DNA of 64,000 nt from Rhodobium gokarnense (GCF_025961475.1 NZ_JAOQNS010000001.1:496001-560000); one strand, 5' to 3'; numbered from the stretch's first letter, positions 25,965 through 37,140 are shown. A program made the numbers and translations. Notes: generated by a model not told the origin, from the sequence alone.

Positions 25965-26002
25965 AAAACGGCCGCGACGGGAGCAATCCCGGGCCGCGGC
26001 CG
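25965..26002 (-). terminator. terminator-like hairpin between gap and pgk
   Basis: On the minus strand, cggccgcggcccggga pairs with tcccgtcgcggccg (one bulge) and is followed by ttttcgtc. It could end most gap transcripts before pgk and so set the ratio of the two enzymes. Confidence 0.65.
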
Positions 26003-26063
26003 GTTACGGTTCGAAACGGACCCGGCGGATCGACACTGGCCGATCCGCCCGGCGGTCGCGGAT

Positions 26064-27071
<1,008 letters not shown>

Positions 27072-27178
27072 TTCACAGTCCCTCCTTCGCGGTGTCGAAC
27101 CAGGCGTAGTCACATTCAAGATTGATAATATGTCCCTCGGGAAAACCCTATGGGAAATATCGGTTAGGGGCTATTGCG

Positions 27179-29173
27179 TCACTGTGCCGCTTCGAGGCGC
27201 TCGCGGACACGGGCAACGACATTCTCGGCAGTAATGCCGAAATGCTCGTAGAGCAGCTCGGCCGGCGCGCTGGCGCCGAAATCGCTCATGCCGACGAAGA
27301 TGCCGTTTTCGCCGATGAAGCGGTCCCAACCCATGCGAATTGCGGCTTCCACGGCGACGCGGATCTCGGCAGAGCCGATCACCTCAGACTTATAGGCGTC
27401 AGACTGCTGCTCGAAAAGCTCAAAACAGGGTACCGAAACGACGCGCGTCGGAATGCCTGCCCCGTCAAGGGCCTCCTTGGCGGCAACGGCGATCTCGACC
27501 TCCGAGCCGGAGGCGAAGATCGAGACCCTGGCGTCCTCGTCGGAGGAGCGCAACTCATAGGCGCCGCGGGCCGACAGGTTGGTCTCCTCGTCCTCTTCGC
27601 GCAGGGTCGGCAGGCCCTGGCGGGTGAGGGCGAGGGTGCTCGGCGCGGTCTTCGATTCCAGCGCCGCCTGCCAGCATTCGGCGGTCTCCACGATGTCGGC
27701 CGGGCGGAACACCTGCATGTGCGGCATGGCCCTGAGGCTCGCCAGGTGCTCGACCGGCTGGTGCGTCGGACCGTCCTCGCCAAGGCCGATGGAATCGTGG
27801 GTCATGACGTAGATGACCCGGAGCCCCATCAGCGCCGACAGGCGCATGGACGGACGGCAATAGTCGGCAAAGCACAGGAAGGTGCCCGAATAGGGGATGA
27901 ACCCGCCATGCAGCGCGATGCCGTTCATGGCGGCTGCCATGCCGTGCTCGCGGATGCCGTAATGGATGAAGCGGCCGGAGAAGTCCTCGGCGCTGATCGC
28001 GGCCATGTCGGCGGAGCGGGTGTTGTTGGAGCCGGTGAGGTCGGCCGAGCCGCCGATCGTCTCTGGCACCACTTCGTTGATGACGTCGAGGGTGTTCTGG
28101 GAGGCCTTGCGGGTCGCCACCTTCGGCTTTTCGGCGACGCATTTGGCCTTGAACGCGTTGATCGCCTCGCCGAGGCCGGCCGGCAGGTCGCCGCGCAGGC
28201 GGCGCTCGAACTCGGCCCTCGTCTCGTTGTCGAGGGCCTCGAAGCGCTTTGCCCACTCCTTGCGTGCCTGGCCGGAGCGCAGGCCCGCGATGCGCCAGGC
28301 GTCGCGGATGTCGGCCGGGACCTCGAACGGTCCGCCGGTCCAGCCGAGCTTCTCGCGGGCACCGGCCGCCTCGGTCTCGCCGAGCGGGGAGCCGTGGACG
28401 CCGGAGGTGCCGGCCTTGGTCGGGGCGCCGAAGCCGATCTCGGTGCGGCAGGCGATCATCGTCGGACGGTCGCTGCCGCGGGCGGCCTCGATCGCTGCGG
28501 CGATGGCTTCCGGCGCGTGGCCGTCGACGCGGGTGGCGTTCCAGCCGGCGGCCTCGAAGCGGGCGACGGCGTCACCCGATTCGGCGAGCGACAGCGGGCC
28601 GTCGATGGAGATGCCGTTGTCGTCGTAGAGCACCACCAGCTTGGCGAGCTTCAGGTGGCCGGCGAGCGAGATCGCCTCGTGGCTGATGCCCTCCATGAGG
28701 TCGCCGTCGGAGGCGAGCACATAGGTCATGTGGTCAACCACGTCGTCGCCATAGCGGGCATTGGCGAGGCGCTCGGCGAGCGCCATGCCGACCGCGGTGG
28801 CGATGCCCTGGCCGAGCGGGCCGGTGGTGGTCTCGATGCCGGCGCCGTGGCCGAATTCCGGATGGCCGGCGGCACGGCTGCCGAGCTGGCGGAACTGTTC
28901 GAGCTGCTCGAGCGGGAAATCCTCGTAGCCGAGCAGGTGCAGGAGCGCATAGAGCAGCATCGAGCCGTGGCCGGCGGACAGCACGAAGCGGTCGCGGTCG
29001 GGCCAGTGCGGATCGGTCGGGTCGAACTTCAGGAAACGTGTGAACAGGACGGTCGCGATGTCGGCCGCGCCCATCGGCAGGCCGGGATGGCCGGAGTTCG
29101 CCTTTTCGACGGCGTCGATTGCGAGAAAGCGAATCGCGTTCGCCATCTGGTCATGCTTGGAGATGTCGGTCAT
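27179..29173 (-). CDS. tkt: transketolase
   Basis: A thiamine-diphosphate enzyme moving two-carbon units between sugar phosphates. The 664-residue length is normal. Evidence includes [49 protein letters not shown], the ThDP motif beginning [11 protein letters not shown] and [20 protein letters not shown]. The frame is open well upstream, but the ATG at 29173 is the family start; its ribosome site is weak. First gene of tkt-gap-pgk. Confidence 0.96.
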   Translation of the reverse strand: MTDISKHDQMANAIRFLAIDAVEKANSGHPGLPMGAADIATVLFTRFLKFDPTDPHWPDRDRFVLSAGHGSMLLYALLHLLGYEDFPLEQLEQFRQLGSRAAGHPEFGHGAGIETTTGPLGQGIATAVGMALAERLANARYGDDVVDHMTYVLASDGDLMEGISHEAISLAGHLKLAKLVVLYDDNGISIDGPLSLAESGDAVARFEAAGWNATRVDGHAPEAIAAAIEAARGSDRPTMIACRTEIGFGAPTKAGTSGVHGSPLGETEAAGAREKLGWTGGPFEVPADIRDAWRIAGLRSGQARKEWAKRFEALDNETRAEFERRLRGDLPAGLGEAINAFKAKCVAEKPKVATRKASQNTLDVINEVVPETIGGSADLTGSNNTRSADMAAISAEDFSGRFIHYGIREHGMAAAMNGIALHGGFIPYSGTFLCFADYCRPSMRLSALMGLRVIYVMTHDSIGLGEDGPTHQPVEHLASLRAMPHMQVFRPADIVETAECWQAALESKTAPSTLALTRQGLPTLREEDEETNLSARGAYELRSSDEDARVSIFASGSEVEIAVAAKEALDGAGIPTRVVSVPCFELFEQQSDAYKSEVIGSAEIRVAVEAAIRMGWDRFIGENGIFVGMSDFGASAPAELLYEHFGITAENVVARVRERLEAAQ

Positions 29174-29506
29174 GTGATGAACACTCGATCGCGTTGCGGC
29201 AAGGCCCGACTCACGGGAGGCGCCGGGACCGTCGGTGTGATGGCGCCGGGCGCCGATTGCGGCTGCAGGCGCTTGGGGAATGGGCCAGAGTGATAACAGG
29301 AAGGCGTTTTGTGTCAATGTATTCGGGGTATGTCCGCCAAGAACGTGACCACACACCATTGACGGTGACTTCACACGGCGCCTAATCTTCCGCCCGCAAG
29401 TTACTGAGCACCTTCTTTTCTCGCGATGATCGCCGGCGCGCCGCCGCAAGGTGGAACGACCGGATAGGACGAACACGGGCCGAGGCTCGTTTTGGCGGAC
29501 AGGGGC
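29174..29506. other. divergent intergenic region upstream of tkt
   Basis: It separates tkt (minus) from the DUF4164 gene (plus) and must contain both promoters. A loose inverted pair, gtcaatg (29313-29319) and cattgac (29357-29363), could be an operator. I see no gene and no other clear signal. Confidence 0.4.
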
Positions 29507-29788
29507 ATGGCGGACACCCCAAACGTGAAGACCGTGATGGGGCGGCTCGATACGGCGCTGAGCCAACTCGAGGCCGCCGTGCACCGGCATGTGGAGGCCG
29601 GCGAGCGCTTTGCCACGGCCGAGGACGAGCTGCAGCGGCTCGGCGAGGACCGGTCGAAGCTGGCGCAGGATCTCGATTCGGCGCTGGCCCGGGCCGACCG
29701 GCTGGAAGACACCAATCGCGAGGTGTCGCGGCGGCTGGTCTCGGCGATGGAGACGATCCGCGCCGTCTTGAACGATCACGGTGGTTAG
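29507..29788 (+). CDS. DUF4164 family coiled-coil protein
   Basis: A 93-residue, entirely helical protein with a long amphipathic stretch ([40 protein letters not shown]) likely to be a coiled coil. It matches the DUF4164 family found directly before zapA in Hyphomicrobiales, where a cell-division role is suspected but unproven. I start at the ATG at 29507; a TTG five codons upstream is possible. Confidence 0.85.
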   Translation: MADTPNVKTVMGRLDTALSQLEAAVHRHVEAGERFATAEDELQRLGEDRSKLAQDLDSALARADRLEDTNREVSRRLVSAMETIRAVLNDHGG

Positions 29789-29841
29789 GGATCATTTCGG
29801 GTTCGGGGGGCACGGAGATCCGGGGGGCGTTAGGACAGCGG

Positions 29842-30216
29842 ATGGCGCAGGTCAGCGTAACGATCAATGGCCGGCAGTATCGGATGGCGTGCGACGACGG
29901 CGAGGAGGAGCGGCTGTTCGCGCTCGCCCGCCGCTTCGACGGCTATATCGGCGAGCTGAAGACGGCGTTCGGGGAAATCGGCGACCAGCGGCTGTCGGTG
30001 ATGGCCGGGATCATGGCCGTCGACATGCTGGCAAGCGTCGAGCAGCAGATGAAGGGCCTGGAGGCCGAGCTGGAGTCCCTGCGCGAAAGCCGCAAGGCAC
30101 TGCTGGAGCGCACCGAAAGCTCCGAACAGGCGTTTGCGGAAAAGCTGAACGCGGCGGCGGCGCGCATCGAGGACCTGGCGAAAACGCTGGACCGGCCGAA
30201 CGGCGCCGGCCGCTGA
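29842..30216 (+). CDS. zapA: cell division protein ZapA
   Basis: ZapA bundles FtsZ filaments at midcell. The 124-residue protein has the family start VSVTINGRQYRMACDDGEEE, the LARRFDGYI helix and VMAGIMAVDMLASVEQQM, followed by a C-terminal coiled coil. It is preceded by the DUF4164 gene and followed by 6S RNA and fthC, the same order as in many proteobacteria. Confidence 0.95.
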   Translation: MAQVSVTINGRQYRMACDDGEEERLFALARRFDGYIGELKTAFGEIGDQRLSVMAGIMAVDMLASVEQQMKGLEAELESLRESRKALLERTESSEQAFAEKLNAAAARIEDLAKTLDRPNGAGR

Positions 30217-30309
30217 GGCCTCGGCGCTGATGTCTCTGGCGGTGCCGGTGCAAGGACCGTGTTTGAGACCTCTGGCTTTTGCCGGGGGCGGGTCCTATAT
30301 CTCGTCTTC

Positions 30310-30465
30310 GGTGTTGCTGCGCGGTGCGTCAGGAGTCTTTTCCCCGGGGCCTTATCGATCCTTAAGGGAGCTGTCCCTGGTTGAACCCGTGGGTTCTTTC
30401 AAACGGCGCCCACCTACGTTGTAGGTACCCGGGATCGCATTCTCCAACGGCCGTGCGGCTTCACC
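30310..30465 (+). ncRNA. ssrS: 6S RNA
   Basis: 6S RNA mimics an open promoter and sequesters housekeeping RNA polymerase. Evidence is location (zapA to fthC) and sequence: ggggccttatcgatccttaa, agggagctgtccct and cggcgcccacctacgttgta are characteristic of alphaproteobacterial 6S RNA. A closing stem can form between ggtg near 30310 and cacc near 30465. A ctatat -10-like box lies at about 30296. The ends are approximate. Confidence 0.85.
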
Positions 30466-30514
30466 TCTCCACCGGACCCTGGCGGTCCCCAATTCCCAAA
30501 AGCATTTCGTTGCC

Positions 30515-31114
30515 ATGACCGAGACCCCGCAGCAGCAGAAGGCCCGGATTCGCGCCGACGTGCTGGCGCGGCGGGCAGAGCTCGGGACCGAGGCGCAGAC
30601 GGCGGCGGCCGCCGCGCTGGTCGCCCAGGCCGGCATGCTCGGGCCGGTCTCAGGCCGCGCCGTCTCCGGCTTCTGGCCGATTCGCGGCGAGATCGATCCG
30701 CTGCCGCTGATGGCGCATTTGAGAGGGCAGGGCGCACGGCTCTGCCTGCCGGTGGTGCTCGATGCGCAAACGCTGGTCTTTCGGGCCTGGGACGGCGATC
30801 CGGATGCGCTGGTGCCGGCGCGGTTCGGGCTGATGGAGCCAGGACCGGAGGCGGAGCCGGTGCGGCCCGACATCATGCTGGTGCCGCTTGCCGCCTATGA
30901 CGGCTCGCTCAACAGAATCGGTTACGGTGCCGGCTATTACGACCGGGCAATCGCGGCGATGGAGGCCGACGGCCACGAACCGCTGCTCGTCGGCGTCGCC
31001 TATGGGTGCCAGCGGGTGGACAGCGTTCCGGCCGAGTCGCACGACCAGCCGCTCGCCATGGTCTTCACCGATGCGGGCACGGAAACGGGACCCGACACGG
31101 AGGGCGCGATATGA
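30515..31114 (+). CDS. fthC: 5-formyltetrahydrofolate cyclo-ligase
   Basis: Converts 5-formyl-THF to 5,10-methenyl-THF with ATP. The 199-residue protein begins with an arginine-rich helix (KARIRADVLARRAELG), contains GFWPIRGEIDPLPLMAHL and ends with the diagnostic NRIGYGAGYYDRAI and GVAYGCQ. It follows 6S RNA as in many proteobacteria (ygfA). Its stop overlaps the next start (ATGA, 31111-31114). Confidence 0.94.
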   Translation: MTETPQQQKARIRADVLARRAELGTEAQTAAAAALVAQAGMLGPVSGRAVSGFWPIRGEIDPLPLMAHLRGQGARLCLPVVLDAQTLVFRAWDGDPDALVPARFGLMEPGPEAEPVRPDIMLVPLAAYDGSLNRIGYGAGYYDRAIAAMEADGHEPLLVGVAYGCQRVDSVPAESHDQPLAMVFTDAGTETGPDTEGAI

Positions 31115-31929
31115 GGCTCTTGTTTTTGGGCGACGTCGTCGGCCGCGCCGGCCGCGCCGCCGTTCTCGACCGGCTGCCCGGCCTCGTCGACCGCTACGAG
31201 CTCGATTTCGTCGTCGTCAACGGCGAGAACGCGGCCGGCGGCTTCGGCATCACCGAAGACATCGCCCGCGGTTTCCTCGACGCCGGGGCCGACGTCATCA
31301 CCACCGGCAATCATGTCTGGGACCAGCGCGAGGCGCTCGTCTTCATCGCCCGCGAGGACCGGTTGCTGCGCCCCCTCAACTATCCGGCGGGAACGCCCGG
31401 CCGCGGCGCCGGGGTCTACACAGCCCGCAACGGGGCGAGGGTGCTCGTCATGAACGCCATGGGCCAGGTGTTCATGAACCAGCTCGACGATCCGTTCGCG
31501 GCCGTCGAACGCGAGCTTGCCGCCTGCGTCCTCGGTGAGCACGTCGATGCCGTCGTCATCGACATCCACGCCGAGGCGACCAGCGAGAAGCAGGCGATGG
31601 CCCATTTCGTCGACGGCCGGGCGAGCCTCGTCGTCGGCAGCCACACCCATGTGCCGACAGCCGACCACCAGATCCTGCCCGGCGGCACCGCGCTGATGAC
31701 CGATGCCGGGATGTGTGGCGACTACGATTCCGTCGTCGGCATGGACAAGGACGAGCCGATCCAGCGCTTCACCAAGAAGATCCCGCAGGCGCGGTTCTCG
31801 CCGGCGCTGGGGCGGGCGACGCTGTCGGGCGTGGCGGTGGAGATCGACGAGGTCTCTGGCCTGGCGACGGCCGTTGCGCCGCTCCGGCTCGGCGGGCGGC
31901 TGGAAGAGACCGTGCCGTCCTTCTGGTAG
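31111..31929 (+). CDS. YmdB-like metallophosphoesterase (TIGR00282)
   Basis: A 272-residue calcineurin-like phosphoesterase of the TIGR00282/YmdB family; Bacillus YmdB hydrolyses cyclic nucleotides and affects RNA turnover. Metal-binding motifs are LFLGDVVGRAGR, VVNGENAAGGFG, TTGNHVWDQRE, DIHAEATSEKQ and VGSHTHVPTAD. The ATG overlaps the stop of fthC, so the two are coupled. Confidence 0.93.
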   Translation: MRLLFLGDVVGRAGRAAVLDRLPGLVDRYELDFVVVNGENAAGGFGITEDIARGFLDAGADVITTGNHVWDQREALVFIAREDRLLRPLNYPAGTPGRGAGVYTARNGARVLVMNAMGQVFMNQLDDPFAAVERELAACVLGEHVDAVVIDIHAEATSEKQAMAHFVDGRASLVVGSHTHVPTADHQILPGGTALMTDAGMCGDYDSVVGMDKDEPIQRFTKKIPQARFSPALGRATLSGVAVEIDEVSGLATAVAPLRLGGRLEETVPSFW

Positions 31930-32199
31930 GGTGCTCGACCTTTGCGCGCTCTTCCGTGACGGTGCCGCGACGGGGCTGTCACATTCGGCTTTCCGCGCCC
32001 TTGGCGAGGCCGCGGTCTTTCGATCAAGCCGTTGCTTTCTATCGATGAATTTTCGACAGGGGCCTCCCGCCGGGAGCGATATCCTCTCTTTCACATAACC
32101 ATAATGGAATAGACAAAACGCTGTCACCGAACAGCGTCAGGCTTCCCCTTGGCGGTCGTCATCCGAGCCGCAGCAAATTTTCGCACAAGGGGATCTCCA

Positions 32200-33777
32200 A
32201 TGACTCAGATGCTCAAGCTGAGCCGCCGCGGCTTTCTGGCCTCCGCCGGCGCGGCCGGCCTCGTCGCCGGCTCCGGCCTTGCCATGCCGTTCTATTCGCG
32301 CGCCAATGCGCGGCCCGTCTTCACCCACGGCGTCCAGTCCGGTGACGTCGACACCAGCTCCGGCGTGATCTGGACCCGGACCGACCGTCCGGCCAGCGTC
32401 CGCTTCGAGGTGGCGACCACCGAGAGCTTTGCCGATGCGCGCCAGCTTGCCAGCCTCGACGCCGTTCCGGCCAACGACCTCGCCGTCAAACGGCTGCTGA
32501 CCGACCTCGCCTCCGACCAGGACATTTTTTACCGCATGACCGCGGTCGACCTTGCCGACGCCAACGCGGTCTCCGAGCCGATCGTCGGCCGGTTTCGGAC
32601 CGCACCGCGCGAGAAGCGCAACGTGCGCTTTGCCTGGTCGGGCGACACCGCCGGCCAGGGCTGGGGCATCGACGAGGTCGGCATGCTGGCCTACGGCACC
32701 ATGGCAAGGCACACCCCCGACTTCTTCATCCATTCCGGCGACACCATCTATGCCGACGGCGTGATGAAAGACGAGGTCGACCTCAAGGATGGCACCAAGT
32801 GGGTCAACAAGGTGCTGGTCGATGAAAAGCGCAAGGTCGCCGAGACGCTCGACGAGTTCCGCGGCAACTGGAAGTACAACCTCCTTGACGAGCATGTGCG
32901 GACGATGAACGCCGTCTGCCCGACCTTCTTCCAGTGGGACGACCACGAGGTCGTCAACAACTGGTCGAGCGCCAAGGACCTCTCGAACGACGACCGCTAT
33001 TCGGAGAAGTCGATCCACGTGCTGCGCTCGCGCTCGGCCAAGGCCTTCCACGAGATGACGCCGATCCGCTTCACGCCTGCCGAGCCCGGCCGGGTCTACC
33101 GCAAGATCGCCTACGGCCCGCTCGTCGACGTCTTCTTCCTCGACCTGCGCTCCTATCGCGGCCCGAACGGCCCGGCGATGGAGACCGAGATGACGCCCGA
33201 TTCCCGCATCCTCGGTGCCGAGCAGATGGCCTGGCTGAAGGACGCCCTCTCCAAGTCGACCGCGACCTGGAAAGTGATCGCCTGCGACATGCCGATCGGC
33301 CTCGTCGTCTGGGACAACTGGAAGGAACAGGCCGGCGCCGAAGCGGTGGCCAATGGCGACAACGGCCCGGCCAAGGGCCGCGAGTTGGAGTTCGCCGAGC
33401 TGCTCTCCTTCATCAAGCAGGCCGGCATCACCAACACGGTCTGGTTCACCGCCGACGTCCACTACACGGCGGCCCATTACTACAATCCGGACAAGGCGCA
33501 GTTCCAGGATTTCGAGCCGTTCTGGGAGTTCGTCTCCGGCCCGATCCATGCCGGCACCTTCGGCCCCAACGACCTCGACATGACCTTTGGCCCGGAGCTG
33601 AAGTTCATCAAGGCGCCGACCAAGGAGCAGGGCGCCAACCTGCCGCCCTCCTTGGGCCTGCAGTTCTTCGGCCTCGTCGACATCGACGGTGCGACCGAGC
33701 AGATGACCGTGCGGCTGATGGATCGCGGCGACAACGAGCTCTACAAGATCACGCTCGATCCGGCGAAAAACGCGTAG
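32200..33777 (+). CDS. phoD: alkaline phosphatase PhoD, Tat-exported
   Basis: A 525-residue PhoD-family phosphodiesterase/alkaline phosphatase. A twin-arginine signal (LSRRGFLASAGAAGLVAGSG) is followed by the N-terminal PhoD domain (THGVQSGDVDTSSGVIWTR) and the metallophosphatase core with FFIHSGDTIYADG, FFQWDDHEVVNNW and FTADVHYTAAHYYN. It probably releases phosphate from organic esters in the periplasm. Start at 32200, after aagggg. A hairpin acgctgt/acagcgt lies about 70 bp upstream; I see no clear Pho box. Confidence 0.92.
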   Translation: MTQMLKLSRRGFLASAGAAGLVAGSGLAMPFYSRANARPVFTHGVQSGDVDTSSGVIWTRTDRPASVRFEVATTESFADARQLASLDAVPANDLAVKRLLTDLASDQDIFYRMTAVDLADANAVSEPIVGRFRTAPREKRNVRFAWSGDTAGQGWGIDEVGMLAYGTMARHTPDFFIHSGDTIYADGVMKDEVDLKDGTKWVNKVLVDEKRKVAETLDEFRGNWKYNLLDEHVRTMNAVCPTFFQWDDHEVVNNWSSAKDLSNDDRYSEKSIHVLRSRSAKAFHEMTPIRFTPAEPGRVYRKIAYGPLVDVFFLDLRSYRGPNGPAMETEMTPDSRILGAEQMAWLKDALSKSTATWKVIACDMPIGLVVWDNWKEQAGAEAVANGDNGPAKGRELEFAELLSFIKQAGITNTVWFTADVHYTAAHYYNPDKAQFQDFEPFWEFVSGPIHAGTFGPNDLDMTFGPELKFIKAPTKEQGANLPPSLGLQFFGLVDIDGATEQMTVRLMDRGDNELYKITLDPAKNA

Positions 33778-33821
33778 CTTCGGTTTGGCGTTCAAGCGCC
33801 GGCGTTTTTCAAAGCTTCTGG

Positions 33822-33853
33822 TGGCGGACCCCTGTGGCCCGCCATTTTCTTTT
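33822..33853 (+). terminator. intrinsic terminator of phoD
   Basis: tggcgg (33822-33827) pairs with ccgcca (33839-33844) and is followed by ttttctttt. It sits about 45 bases after the phoD stop. Confidence 0.65.
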
Positions 33854-33941
33854 CCAAATCATTATATTCTGTAATTTGAATAATTTTGTGTAATGAGGCA
33901 TGGTCGCCCGCGACAGAACCGAAAAACCAACCGGAATCCCC

Positions 33942-34895
33942 ATGCACAGTCTTGCTCACGGATGGACGCGCCGTCTTCGCGCCGCCGGCCTTCTTGTTGC
34001 CGCCCTTGTTGTTCTCTCCGCCTTGCCGGCCCGTGCCGGCGTTCTCCAGGTCGTCCCCGTCGCCGATAACGTCTATGCGCTGGTCGGCCCGCTCGGCCAG
34101 CGCAGTGCCGACAATCTCGCCAACAACGCCACCTTCGGCGCCGTGGTGACCGAGGATGGCGTGGTGCTGATCGATTCCGGCAGCAGCGCCAGGGGTGCGG
34201 CGATGATCGAAGAAACCCTTCAAACGGTCACCGACAAGCCGGTCGTCACCGTCATCAACACCGGCGGCCAGGACCATCGCTGGCTCGGCAACGGGTACTT
34301 CAAGGCAAAGGGCGCGGAGATCATTGCGGCCGATGCCGCGGTTCGCGACCAGACCGCTCGCGCGGACGAGCAGTTCTTCATGCTCACCAACCTCATCGGT
34401 GAGGACGCTCTGGCCGGCACCGAGGCCGTGCCGGCCGAGCGGACGTTCGAGAGCGAACTGGAGCTAGAGGTCGGCGGCACGAAGATGCTCATCAAAATGG
34501 CCGGGCCGGCCCACACCCCCGGCGACACGATCGTCTGGCTGCCGAAGGAGCGCATCGCCTTTGCCGGTGATGTCGTCTTCCTCGACCGCATGCTCGGCGT
34601 TCTGCCCGTTTCCAACAGCGCCGGCTGGATCGCCGCCTTCAAGGCGCTGGAGGTTCTGGATCCGGAGATCGTCGTGCCGGGTCATGGCCGGCCGGCGCCG
34701 CTGTCGGCCGGGATTGCCCAGACCTTCGACGTTCTGGTCAATCTGCGCTCCGAAGTCGGGGCCGTCCTGGAGCGCGGCGGCGACATGACGGAGGCCGCCG
34801 GCATCGACCAGTCGGCGTTCGCCGAGCTGCCGAATTTCGATACCCTGTCGCGGCGCAACGCCCAGGCGGTGTTCATGGAGATGGAATTCGAGTAG
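33942..34895 (+). CDS. exported metallo-beta-lactamase-fold protein, altered metal motif
   Basis: A 317-residue protein with a signal peptide (LLVAALVVLSALPARAG) and an MBL fold. The usual HxHxDH loop is replaced by NTGGQDHRWLGN: Asp-His remains but the two preceding histidines are absent. Other ligands are present (PAHTPGDTIVWLP, FAGDVVFLDR, VPGHGRP). This matches a subgroup of periplasmic MBL proteins related to SoxH or quinoprotein relay proteins. Start taken at the ATG at 33942, which begins the signal peptide. Confidence 0.82.
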   Translation: MHSLAHGWTRRLRAAGLLVAALVVLSALPARAGVLQVVPVADNVYALVGPLGQRSADNLANNATFGAVVTEDGVVLIDSGSSARGAAMIEETLQTVTDKPVVTVINTGGQDHRWLGNGYFKAKGAEIIAADAAVRDQTARADEQFFMLTNLIGEDALAGTEAVPAERTFESELELEVGGTKMLIKMAGPAHTPGDTIVWLPKERIAFAGDVVFLDRMLGVLPVSNSAGWIAAFKALEVLDPEIVVPGHGRPAPLSAGIAQTFDVLVNLRSEVGAVLERGGDMTEAAGIDQSAFAELPNFDTLSRRNAQAVFMEMEFE

Positions 34896-35056
34896 CCGGA
34901 ACGCGCATGCCCGGCTGGATTTCGCCGGCTCTTTTGATATAAGCAGCCGAAATTTCCAACGACCAGCCGCGCCCGTGCCGCGTGGCGCGCGCGGGAAGAC
35001 GCCCGCCGCCGCCTCTCGCCCACATACCCTGCGGCCCGCAACGACAGAGACGAGCC

Positions 35057-35806
35057 ATGGCCGGACATTCAAAATTCAAGAACATCATGTACCGCAAGGG
35101 CGCGCAGGACGCCAAGCGCTCCAAGCAGTTCTCCAAGCTCTCCAAGGAGATCACGGTGGCGGCCAAGGTCGGCGGCCCGGACGCCGACGGCAATCCGCGG
35201 CTGCGCCTTGCGATCCAGAACGCGCGCGCCCAGTCGATGCCGAAGGACAATATCGAGCGGGCGATCAAGAAGGCCGAAGGCGGCGACGCGGAGACCTATG
35301 AGGAAATTCGCTACGAGGGCTACGGCCCCGGCGGCGTTGCCGTGCTCGTCGAGGCCCTCACCGACAACCGCAACCGCACCGCCGGCAATGTGCGCGCCTG
35401 TTTCGCCAAGAATGGCGGGGCGATGGGCGAGACCGGCTCGGTGTCCTTCATGTTCGACCGGGTCGGCGAGATCGTCTATCCGGCCTCCGCGGGCGACGCG
35501 GAAACCGTCCTTGACGCCGCCATCGAGGCCGGCGCCGAGGACGTCCAGTCGGACGAGGAAAGCCACGTCATCACCTGCGCCTTCGAGGACCTCGGCGACG
35601 TCTCCTCTGCGCTGGCCGACTCCCTCGGCGAGGCGGAATCGGTCAACGCCATCTGGAAACCGCAGACCCTGTCGCCGGTCGACGAGGAAAAGGCGGCAAC
35701 GCTGATGAAGATGATCGGCGCCCTGGAAGACGATGACGACGTCCAGAACGTCTATGCCAACTACGACATCTCCGACGAGGTGATGGAGAAGATCGCCGCG
35801 GCGTGA
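35057..35806 (+). CDS. yebC: YebC/PmpR family protein
   Basis: A 249-residue YebC-family protein, described as a transcriptional regulator and more recently linked to translation of difficult sequences. The start [20 protein letters not shown] is diagnostic, and [20 protein letters not shown] and the [20 protein letters not shown] tail are typical. In relatives it directly precedes ruvC; here 3.1 kb of repeats, a permease and an RTX gene intervene. Confidence 0.95.
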   Translation: MAGHSKFKNIMYRKGAQDAKRSKQFSKLSKEITVAAKVGGPDADGNPRLRLAIQNARAQSMPKDNIERAIKKAEGGDAETYEEIRYEGYGPGGVAVLVEALTDNRNRTAGNVRACFAKNGGAMGETGSVSFMFDRVGEIVYPASAGDAETVLDAAIEAGAEDVQSDEESHVITCAFEDLGDVSSALADSLGEAESVNAIWKPQTLSPVDEEKAATLMKMIGALEDDDDVQNVYANYDISDEVMEKIAAA

Positions 35807-35820
35807 GTGAGCGTGGCGTT

Positions 35821-35890
35821 CAGGCGCCACGCAGGCTTTACGGCGCATCGGCGCCGGCGCCCGTTCGGGCTTGCGATCCCTGCGGGATCG
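35821..35890. repeat. structured intergenic repeat, copy B
   Basis: The second copy of the element at 24591-24662 begins just after the yebC stop. An added hairpin, gcgtggcg/cgccacgc, joins the yebC end to it (35811-35832). Hairpins gccc(gttc)gggc and cgatccc(tgc)gggatcg replace different but equally paired bases in copy A. Confidence 0.8.
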
Positions 35891-35936
35891 GGGGGCAATT
35901 CGGTGCGTTTTGTGCACCGGGCGGACCGTACCCTCC

Positions 35937-36110
35937 GTCGTCATCCCGGCCGGAGCGCAGCGGAGAGCCGGGATCCATTGCCCGTCTCGACACGGTATGT
36001 CGTCGCGATCGTTCGTCCGGCCTCGATCCTTGTTTCGACTGCGTTCCCACAATCGGCGACATACCGTATGGACAGGGGCAATGGGCCCCGGGTCAAGCCC
36101 GGGGTGACGG
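35937..36110. repeat. long imperfect palindromic repeat (REP-like)
   Basis: Outer arms: tcgtcatcccggccggagcg through gagagccgggatccattgcc on the left, and ggcaatgggccccgggtcaa through cccggggtgacgg on the right. Inner arms: acacggtatgtcgtcg (about 35990) and cggcgacataccgtat (about 36054-36069). The motifs are of a kind common between genes in alphaproteobacteria. The element lies between yebC and a convergent permease gene. Confidence 0.8.
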
Positions 36111-36160
36111 GGAGAGTGTGGGGCTGCCCCTGCCACTCGTGATCGGGTGCCGTCCCTGCT

Positions 36161-36922
36161 CTACCCCAGCACACTATCCAGCACTGGCAACCCCAACAGC
36201 GCGAAGACGATGATCAGCGCGTAGGCGATGCGGCGGAACGTGGCCTCGCTGGCGAGGCCGAACATGCGGTTGCCGATGAGGACGCCGGCGAGATAGATCG
36301 GCGCCAGGATCAGAGACCGTTGCAGGCTCTCCAGGGTGATGAAGCCTTGCGCGAAGAGGTTGGCGCCGTTCAGCACCATCAGGATGCCGAAATAGGCGAT
36401 GATGTTGGCGCGGGCGACGGACGCGGAAGCCGGCCCGCTCATCCAGAACATCAAGACCGGCGGGCCGGGGATGGCGGCAAAGCCGCCGAGGAAGCCTGAG
36501 GAAAAGCCGACGCCGAGGGTGGTCGGCATGTTCGGGCGGACCCGGTAGCGCCAGCCGGACCAGAGCGCGGCGGCAAGCACCAGCGTCAGCAGGCTGATGG
36601 TCCAGCGCACGGGCACCGGGTCGGCGGTCTTCAACAGGTACATGCCGATCGGCACGCCGACGAAGGCGGCGATCGCCATCGGGATGATCTCCCGCCAGAC
36701 GCATTTCTTCAGCGCCGGAAACAGGATCGGGAAGGCCGGCACGCTGTCGATCATCCAGATCATGACGATGGCGAGCTTGGGATCGAACAGGGCGCCCGCC
36801 AGCGGCATGAACAGCATGCCCGCGCCGAAGCCGGAAAAGCCGCGCACCAGCGCGGTGACGAAGGCGACACCCATGAGGACGAGCATCGCCGGCTCGGTGA
36901 TCAGTGCGGTCCAGGACAACAT
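36161..36922 (-). CDS. TauE/SafE family permease (second in window)
   Basis: A 253-residue inner-membrane protein with about eight helices. Signature regions are VRGFSGFGAGMLFMPLAGAL and GFSSGFLGGFAAIPGPPVLM, the two repeated halves of the TauE/SafE fold. Substrate unknown. I start at the ATG at 36922 (MLSWTALITEP), because the further upstream frame is arginine-rich and unlike a membrane N-terminus; no clear ribosome site is seen. It is oriented against yebC and ruvC and forms part of the insertion between them. Confidence 0.87.
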   Translation of the reverse strand: MLSWTALITEPAMLVLMGVAFVTALVRGFSGFGAGMLFMPLAGALFDPKLAIVMIWMIDSVPAFPILFPALKKCVWREIIPMAIAAFVGVPIGMYLLKTADPVPVRWTISLLTLVLAAALWSGWRYRVRPNMPTTLGVGFSSGFLGGFAAIPGPPVLMFWMSGPASASVARANIIAYFGILMVLNGANLFAQGFITLESLQRSLILAPIYLAGVLIGNRMFGLASEATFRRIAYALIIVFALLGLPVLDSVLG

Positions 36923-37140
36923 TTGCGCGGATGCCGGAAGCGACGGGCGGGACCGGCGCACAATTCCGGGTCGGGCGCGGCATGTCAACGGATATGGGCA
37001 GGGGCGGTCAGACCGGCCAACGACGGAAGCGGCGCTTCAAAACGTTCGCCGCCGGCCGTCGGCACCTGTGCTTTCGCGAAGAGCACCTGCACCCGCGTCG
37101 CAAGCCACCCGTTCCGTCGCCGCTCGAACAGCCCGGGCGA

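Noticed and set aside
32120-32139. Pho box upstream of phoD
   Set aside because: Only one CTGTCA half-site is good; the rest fits a simple hairpin (acgctgt/acagcgt) better.
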